DNA from: Butyricicoccus_A sp964387535
GTDB taxonomy: Bacteria; Bacillota; Clostridia; Oscillospirales; Butyricicoccaceae
DNA: 9,134 nt
Direction of reading: 5' to 3'
NCBI GenBank assembly: GCA_964387535.1
Contig: CAYLXH010000094.1
Location: 1-9,134, forward strand
Below, piece by piece: positions 6,251 through 9,134 of the stretch. Positions within the stretch are counted from its first letter, which is position 1. The number at the start of each line of letters is the position of its first letter. Made by a program: the position numbers and the translations under genes. Below the pieces are notes generated by a model that did not search any database, was not told the DNA's origin, and saw only the letters and a program-made list of their open reading frames with translations.

Positions 6251-6769
6251 TTACATCAGAACCAGAACCAATAGCAAACCGGCAGCAATGCAACAGGTTC
6301 GGTATACTGTTCCTTTACTTTTCACTTCTGCTTCCGCCAGCTTTAGCTGACCTTCCAGTCGTTTGTGCGCATATCCAACACATTTCTGTTGCGACTTCAC
6401 ATCATATTTCCCGATGAAATCAGATAAATCGCAAAAAATCAAAATATCATCCGGCCGCAATCCGATCTCCGGCCCAATCTGTTGAAACCCTTTCATCCAT
6501 TTATAGGCCAGCGACAATCCATCTTCTTGTCCCAGTGCAGTATGGATATGTGAAAACACTCGTGATACTGCTGTACTCGGGCTGTGTGATAACAACAGAA
6601 TAATATCTGGTACACTGGAGAGGCGATAGGCCAATTCTCCGTCAATCACATCCAACGCAGACAGAAAATCCCCGAGGGATCGAACACGCCCCTGATACTG
6701 CTGATGCTGTGCCATTCCAATCCCTGTAAAAGAACCGATAACCAGAACAATTCCCACTATTTTTAGCAA
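6251..6769 (-). CDS. spoIIIAB: Stage III sporulation protein AB
   Basis: SpoIIIAB is a membrane protein of the SpoIIIA complex with a cytoplasmic-type helical domain resembling GspF/PilC components of type II secretion and type IV pilus systems, and is thought to work with the SpoIIIAA ATPase. The 172-residue product (171 in B. subtilis) has a hydrophobic segment at each end (about 2-19 and 155-172) and a helical middle with DFLSALDVIDGELAYRLSSVP (34-54), where the core LSALDVIDGELAY is typical. The start is TTG (6769-6767), two bases after the spoIIIAA stop, with AGGGGG inside the end of spoIIIAA. No ATG or GTG is available in frame nearby, and the next Met (residue 19) would remove the first helix. 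Confidence 0.92.
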   Translation of the reverse strand: MLKIVGIVLVIGSFTGIGMAQHQQYQGRVRSLGDFLSALDVIDGELAYRLSSVPDIILLLSHSPSTAVSRVFSHIHTALGQEDGLSLAYKWMKGFQQIGPEIGLRPDDILIFCDLSDFIGKYDVKSQQKCVGYAHKRLEGQLKLAEAEVKSKGTVYRTCCIAAGLLLVLVLM

Positions 6770-6770
6770 A

Positions 6771-7677
6771 TTACTTCCCCCTGTCTTCCAGTATTATTTT
6801 TTTATAGGTACGATCTTTTTTTATCTGAAAATAGAGTGAAAATACCTCAGATTCTAATATTCTCCGATACAACGGCCTTACCCGGAAATCGTGAAACGAT
6901 TCTGCATGTGCAGAAGCCAGCACGGCGACCCCGCAGTGTGAGCAGTACAGGGCGGCTTGGATATCCTGTTCCGTCGTTATTTCATCCAATACAATGACTT
7001 CCGGAGACATGGTTTTCACCAACATCAGCGCAGCTTCTGCTTTGGGACAGCCTCCAATCACATCAGTGCATGGTCCGATGGAAAACTGCGGCTGCCCGTG
7101 GTACAACGCGGCTAGCTCTCCGCGTTCATCAGCAAGACCAACGCGGTGTCCCTGTTCTGAGAGCTGCCTGGTCAAATCCCTCAGCAATGTTGTTTTTCCG
7201 TATTTCGGCGGAGAAAAAAACAAGGTGCTTTGAATCNNNNNNNNNNATCCTGTTGTTTTGTTTTACTGCCTCTAGGATCTCGGGACCTGCTGCTCCTTTT
7301 ACCTGTCTTGCGACTCGAAGATTTACTGATGAGAGATGACGGAATGATGAAATTTTTCCCTCATTCCATACCGCTTCTCCACATAGCCCCATACGGTGAC
7401 CGCCGGAAAGTGTCAAATATCCTTGCGATATGCTGGCGGAAAATGTGTGAGAAGAGTAATTACAAGCACGGTCCACCGTATCTTGAATAATCTGAGGAGT
7501 AAGAGGTCTTCCCCCTGCGGCATGCTCTGATGCCGCATCCGCAACGGTCAGAGGCATTCCTGCGCGAAGGCGGATTTCTTCGCAGGCTGGCCTTATCTGA
7601 TCGATCCATGGCTGAAGGTAAGCGCGCAGAGGCTGCGGAAGGCAGCCTGCCGCCTGTATCAATTCTCGATCCGGCAT
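6771..7677 (-). CDS. spoIIIAA: Stage III sporulation protein AA ATPase, interrupted by an assembly gap
   Basis: SpoIIIAA is a cytoplasmic ATPase related to type II/IV secretion ATPases that powers the SpoIIIA channel. The first part (143 residues to 7247) shows EEIRLRAGMPL (33-43), GYLTLSGGHRMGLCGEAV (87-104) and SVNLRVARQ (117-125). After ten Ns (7237-7246) a second frame continues with Walker A SPPKYGKTTLLRD, DERGELAA, Walker B VIVLDE and the ASAHA motif. The two halves total a multiple of three bases if the Ns stand for nothing, giving about 298 residues against about 307 in B. subtilis, so I treat this as one intact gene and not a pseudogene. The ATG at 7677 is preferred over one at 7707 because AGGAGGG stands seven bases before it and the longer start has no ribosome binding site. 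Confidence 0.93.
7237..7246. other. Assembly gap (10 Ns) inside spoIIIAA
   Basis: Ten consecutive Ns lie just before the Walker A coding region. On the minus strand the left flank ends AACAACAGGAT and the right flank begins GATTCAAAGC. Both share GAT; merging them gives NNR-I-QSTLFF in frame and matches the usual spacing before Walker A in this family. The N count is therefore probably a scaffolding placeholder and not a measured length. Confidence 0.9.
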
Positions 7678-7684
7678 GTTCTTT

Positions 7685-7691
7685 CCCTCCT
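7685..7691 (-). promoter_or_regulatory. Ribosome binding site deciding the spoIIIAA start
   Basis: AGGAGGG on the minus strand is seven bases before the ATG at 7677. The upstream in-frame ATG at 7707 has only a T-rich stretch in front of it. Confidence 0.85.
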
Positions 7692-7859
7692 GTCTCTGCT
7701 CTACCATATGGAAAAAAGGACGAACATAGAACCACTTATTACCCCCATAAGAAACAGAAGCTGAATTTAATTTTGTAACAAATTATGCAACTGAATTTCA
7801 TTTCTGCCAAAAAAGAAGAAAAAAAACGTCGAATTTTATGAAATGTGTCTGTTTTTTTC

Positions 7860-7888
7860 TTGCAAACTGGCCTGACATGTTGTATTAT
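7860..7888 (+). promoter_or_regulatory. Candidate sigma-A promoter of nfnA-nfnB
   Basis: TTGCAA (7860-7865) and TATTAT (7883-7888) are separated by 17 bases, with an overlapping TATAAT three bases further on. Long A- and T-tracts directly upstream could act as an UP element. A leader of roughly 65 bases would precede nfnA, whose AGGAGG (7946-7951) is ten bases before the ATG. Confidence 0.65.
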
Positions 7889-7961
7889 AATTTTGTTGCA
7901 TGAGTGTGCAGAATCAAATTTGGTAGATGTTGAAAAGTACTATAGAGGAGGAACTTGAAAA

Positions 7962-8813
7962 ATGTATCAAATCCTTGAGAAGCGTCGTTTGAGTGCAAAT
8001 GTTATCCTACTGGTCATTGATGCACCATACGTTGCAAAGAAGGCAGAGCCAGGTCAGTTTATTATTCTGCGTACAGACGCAGAGGGAGAGCGTATTCCGC
8101 TGACCATCTCGGCTTATGACCGGGAAAAGGGCACTATTACCATCGTTGTTCAGGAAGTCGGCGCGACGACAATGAAGCTCGGCATGATGAACGAGGGCGA
8201 CTATCTGCATGATTTCGTAGGTCCGCTTGGCGTTGCTTCTGAGTTTGACGGCGTAAAGAAAGTTGCTGTTGTTGGCGGCGGTCTTGGCTGTGCAATTGCG
8301 CTTCCGCAGGCAAAGAAACTGCATGATATGGGCGTTGAGGTTGATCTGATTGCCGGCTTTAAAAATGTGGATGCTATTATTCTGGAAGATGAGATGCGTG
8401 CTGCTTGTACGCGCCTGGATCTCCGAACAGATGACGGCTCCAACGGCAATAAGGGCTTTGTTACTGATGGCCTGAAGGAACTGATCGATGCTGGCAACAA
8501 CTATGATATGGTTATTGCAATCGGCCCGATGATTATGATGAAAATGGTCTGCAAGACCACGGAGCCATACGGCATTAAAACAATCGTTTCCATGAACACG
8601 ATCATGGTTGATGGTACTGGTATGTGTGGCGGATGCCGTCTGACCGTTGGCGGTGAGACCAAGTTTGCCTGCGTAGACGGCCCGGACTTTGACGGCCATC
8701 AGGTTGATTTTGATGAGGCAATGCGTCGTGCGGCAATCTATAAGTCCCAGGAGCAGGATGCTATCGCTGCCCACAAGGAACACTGCAATCTGTTGAAGAT
8801 GGAGGTCAAGTAA
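7962..8813 (+). CDS. nfnA: NfnA-type ferredoxin:NADP+ transhydrogenase small subunit (PyrK-like flavoprotein)
   Basis: The 283-residue protein is the alpha subunit of NADH-dependent reduced ferredoxin:NADP+ oxidoreductase, a cytoplasmic electron-bifurcating enzyme linking NADH, NADPH and ferredoxin. It has an N-terminal ferredoxin-reductase beta-barrel with the FAD-binding RIPLTIS (44-50), a nucleotide-binding domain with VVGGGLGCAIALP (103-115), and a C-terminal [2Fe-2S] site with Cys222, Cys225 and Cys237. Where PyrK proteins have a fourth Cys, this one has Asp217 (VDGTGMCGGC), which fits the Asp plus three Cys ligation known for NfnA. Older annotations use sulfide dehydrogenase subunit beta or ferredoxin-NADP reductase subunit alpha. 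It is followed two bases later by the NfnB gene. Codon choice (GGC, CTG, CCG) is more biased than in the spoIIIA genes, suggesting high expression. Confidence 0.93.
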   Translation: MYQILEKRRLSANVILLVIDAPYVAKKAEPGQFIILRTDAEGERIPLTISAYDREKGTITIVVQEVGATTMKLGMMNEGDYLHDFVGPLGVASEFDGVKKVAVVGGGLGCAIALPQAKKLHDMGVEVDLIAGFKNVDAIILEDEMRAACTRLDLRTDDGSNGNKGFVTDGLKELIDAGNNYDMVIAIGPMIMMKMVCKTTEPYGIKTIVSMNTIMVDGTGMCGGCRLTVGGETKFACVDGPDFDGHQVDFDEAMRRAAIYKSQEQDAIAAHKEHCNLLKMEVK

Positions 8814-8815
8814 TC

Positions 8816-9134
8816 ATGGCTAATATGTCCCCGGTGAAAAATCCGATCCCGGAACAGGATCCTAATGTAAGAAATAAGAACTTTAAGGAAGTAGCTCTCG
8901 GTTATGATGAGGCTACTGCCGTTGACGAAGCAAGCCGTTGCCTGAATTGTAAGAATCAGCCGTGTGTTGCTGGATGTCCGGTAAACGTTCAGATTCCGGA
9001 CTTTATCAATCTCATCAAGGAAGGTAAGTTCCTCGAAGCAAACGACAAGATTAAGGAAACCAGCGCTCTGCCGGCAGTCTGCGGTCGTGTATGCCCGCAG
9101 GAGAGCCAGTGCGAAGCACAGTGCGTCCGCGGCA
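8816..9134 (+). CDS. nfnB: NfnB / glutamate synthase small subunit-like (GltA family), N-terminal part, runs off right edge
   Basis: The frame opens at the ATG at 8816, two bases after the nfnA stop, with GGAGGT inside the end of nfnA, and remains open to the window edge for 106 codons. The fragment is the N-terminal iron-sulfur domain of the GltD/NfnB family: CLNCKNQPCVAGCP (Cys42, 45, 50, 54) and VCGRVCPQESQCEAQC (Cys89, 93, 99, 103) provide ligands for two [4Fe-4S] clusters. The full protein would be about 460 residues with FAD and NADP(H) domains. On this fragment alone it could be a glutamate synthase small subunit, but adjacency to nfnA makes the bifurcating NfnB subunit the better call. 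Confidence 0.9.
   Translation, partial: MANMSPVKNPIPEQDPNVRNKNFKEVALGYDEATAVDEASRCLNCKNQPCVAGCPVNVQIPDFINLIKEGKFLEANDKIKETSALPAVCGRVCPQESQCEAQCVRG

Larger units (their letters stand above)
7678..7961. promoter_or_regulatory. Divergent spoIIIAA / nfnA intergenic region
   Basis: These 284 AT-rich bases hold the outward promoters of both units and no ORF I would call. Notable contents are a near-direct repeat (CTGAATTT then A or C then ATTT) at 7761 and 7791, exactly 30 bases apart, with TTTGT-A-ACAAA (7772-7782) between the copies, and A- and T-tracts (7809-7826, 7852-7858) directly upstream of the nfnA promoter. B. subtilis spoIIIA is transcribed by sigma-E. The best sigma-E-like pair I can find on the minus strand, TTCTATG (7731-7725) and CATATGGT (7710-7703) at 14 bases, is a weak match and only tentative. 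Confidence 0.55.

Noticed and set aside
6771..7677. spoIIIAA as a frameshifted pseudogene
   Set aside because: The apparent frame change occurs exactly at the run of Ns and disappears when the gap is treated as zero bases or as a 3-base overlap; all ATPase motifs are present.
7815..7861. Possible hairpin between the A-rich tract and T-rich tract upstream of nfnA
   Set aside because: The pairing is nearly all A-T with a bulge and a 23-base loop, no transcript is expected to end there, and it is better explained as A/T-tracts in front of a promoter.
8007..8783. A 258-codon open frame antisense to nfnA
   Set aside because: It lies wholly within nfnA, has no recognisable motif or ribosome binding site, and is the kind of long antisense frame produced by strong codon bias in the real gene.
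1..9134. Mobile elements, CRISPR arrays, toxin-antitoxin or defence genes
   Set aside because: I looked on both strands and saw no transposase motifs, terminal repeats, spaced direct-repeat arrays or small paired ORFs; every long stretch is accounted for by conserved core genes.

Overview
The window looks like chromosomal core sequence from an endospore-forming, anaerobic member of the Firmicutes class Clostridia, possibly the Oscillospirales, although that finer placement is only an impression. The evidence is a complete spoIIIA sporulation cluster in canonical order, strong AGGAGG-type ribosome binding sites, sigma-A-like promoters, and an NfnAB-type electron-bifurcating transhydrogenase, an enzyme typical of fermentative anaerobes. 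I see no transposase, phage gene, CRISPR array, tRNA or rRNA.

Layout. Bases 1-7677 are almost entirely minus-strand genes, so transcription runs from right to left. Reading in that direction, spoIIIAA (7677) through spoIIIAH (2911) form one tight eight-gene run. Next is an Asp23/Gls24-family gene (2838-2440) with its own extended -10 promoter, followed by a strong rho-independent terminator (2307-2355). Then comes a second operon with its own promoter: nusB (2104-1643), a divergent TsaD/Gcp-family paralogue (1641-697), and the first half of xseA (700 to the left edge), which is cut off by the window. To the right, a 284-base divergent intergenic region separates spoIIIAA from nfnA (7962-8813) and the start of nfnB/gltA-like (8816 to the right edge), both on the plus strand.

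How the genes work together. SpoIIIAA (ATPase), AB, AC, AD and AE (inner-membrane parts) and AF, AG and AH (ring-building-motif proteins) make the mother-cell half of the channel linking mother cell and forespore. Asp23, NusB and XseA are vegetative housekeeping proteins. NfnA and NfnB couple NADH, NADPH and ferredoxin pools. The order spoIIIA - asp23/yqhY - nusB - xseA follows the B. subtilis arrangement, but accB-accC is absent between spoIIIAH and asp23, and the TsaD-like gene sits where folD lies in B. subtilis.

The assembly has one flaw, a run of 10 Ns (7237-7246) inside spoIIIAA. It splits the gene into two apparent frames, but the flanks rejoin in frame if the Ns stand for zero bases, or better for a 3-base overlap, so the gene is probably intact. 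I did not find a clearly novel system. The observations most worth a second look are a boxA-like element in the leader of nusB itself, the divergent TsaD paralogue, and the promoter-terminator pair that isolates asp23.
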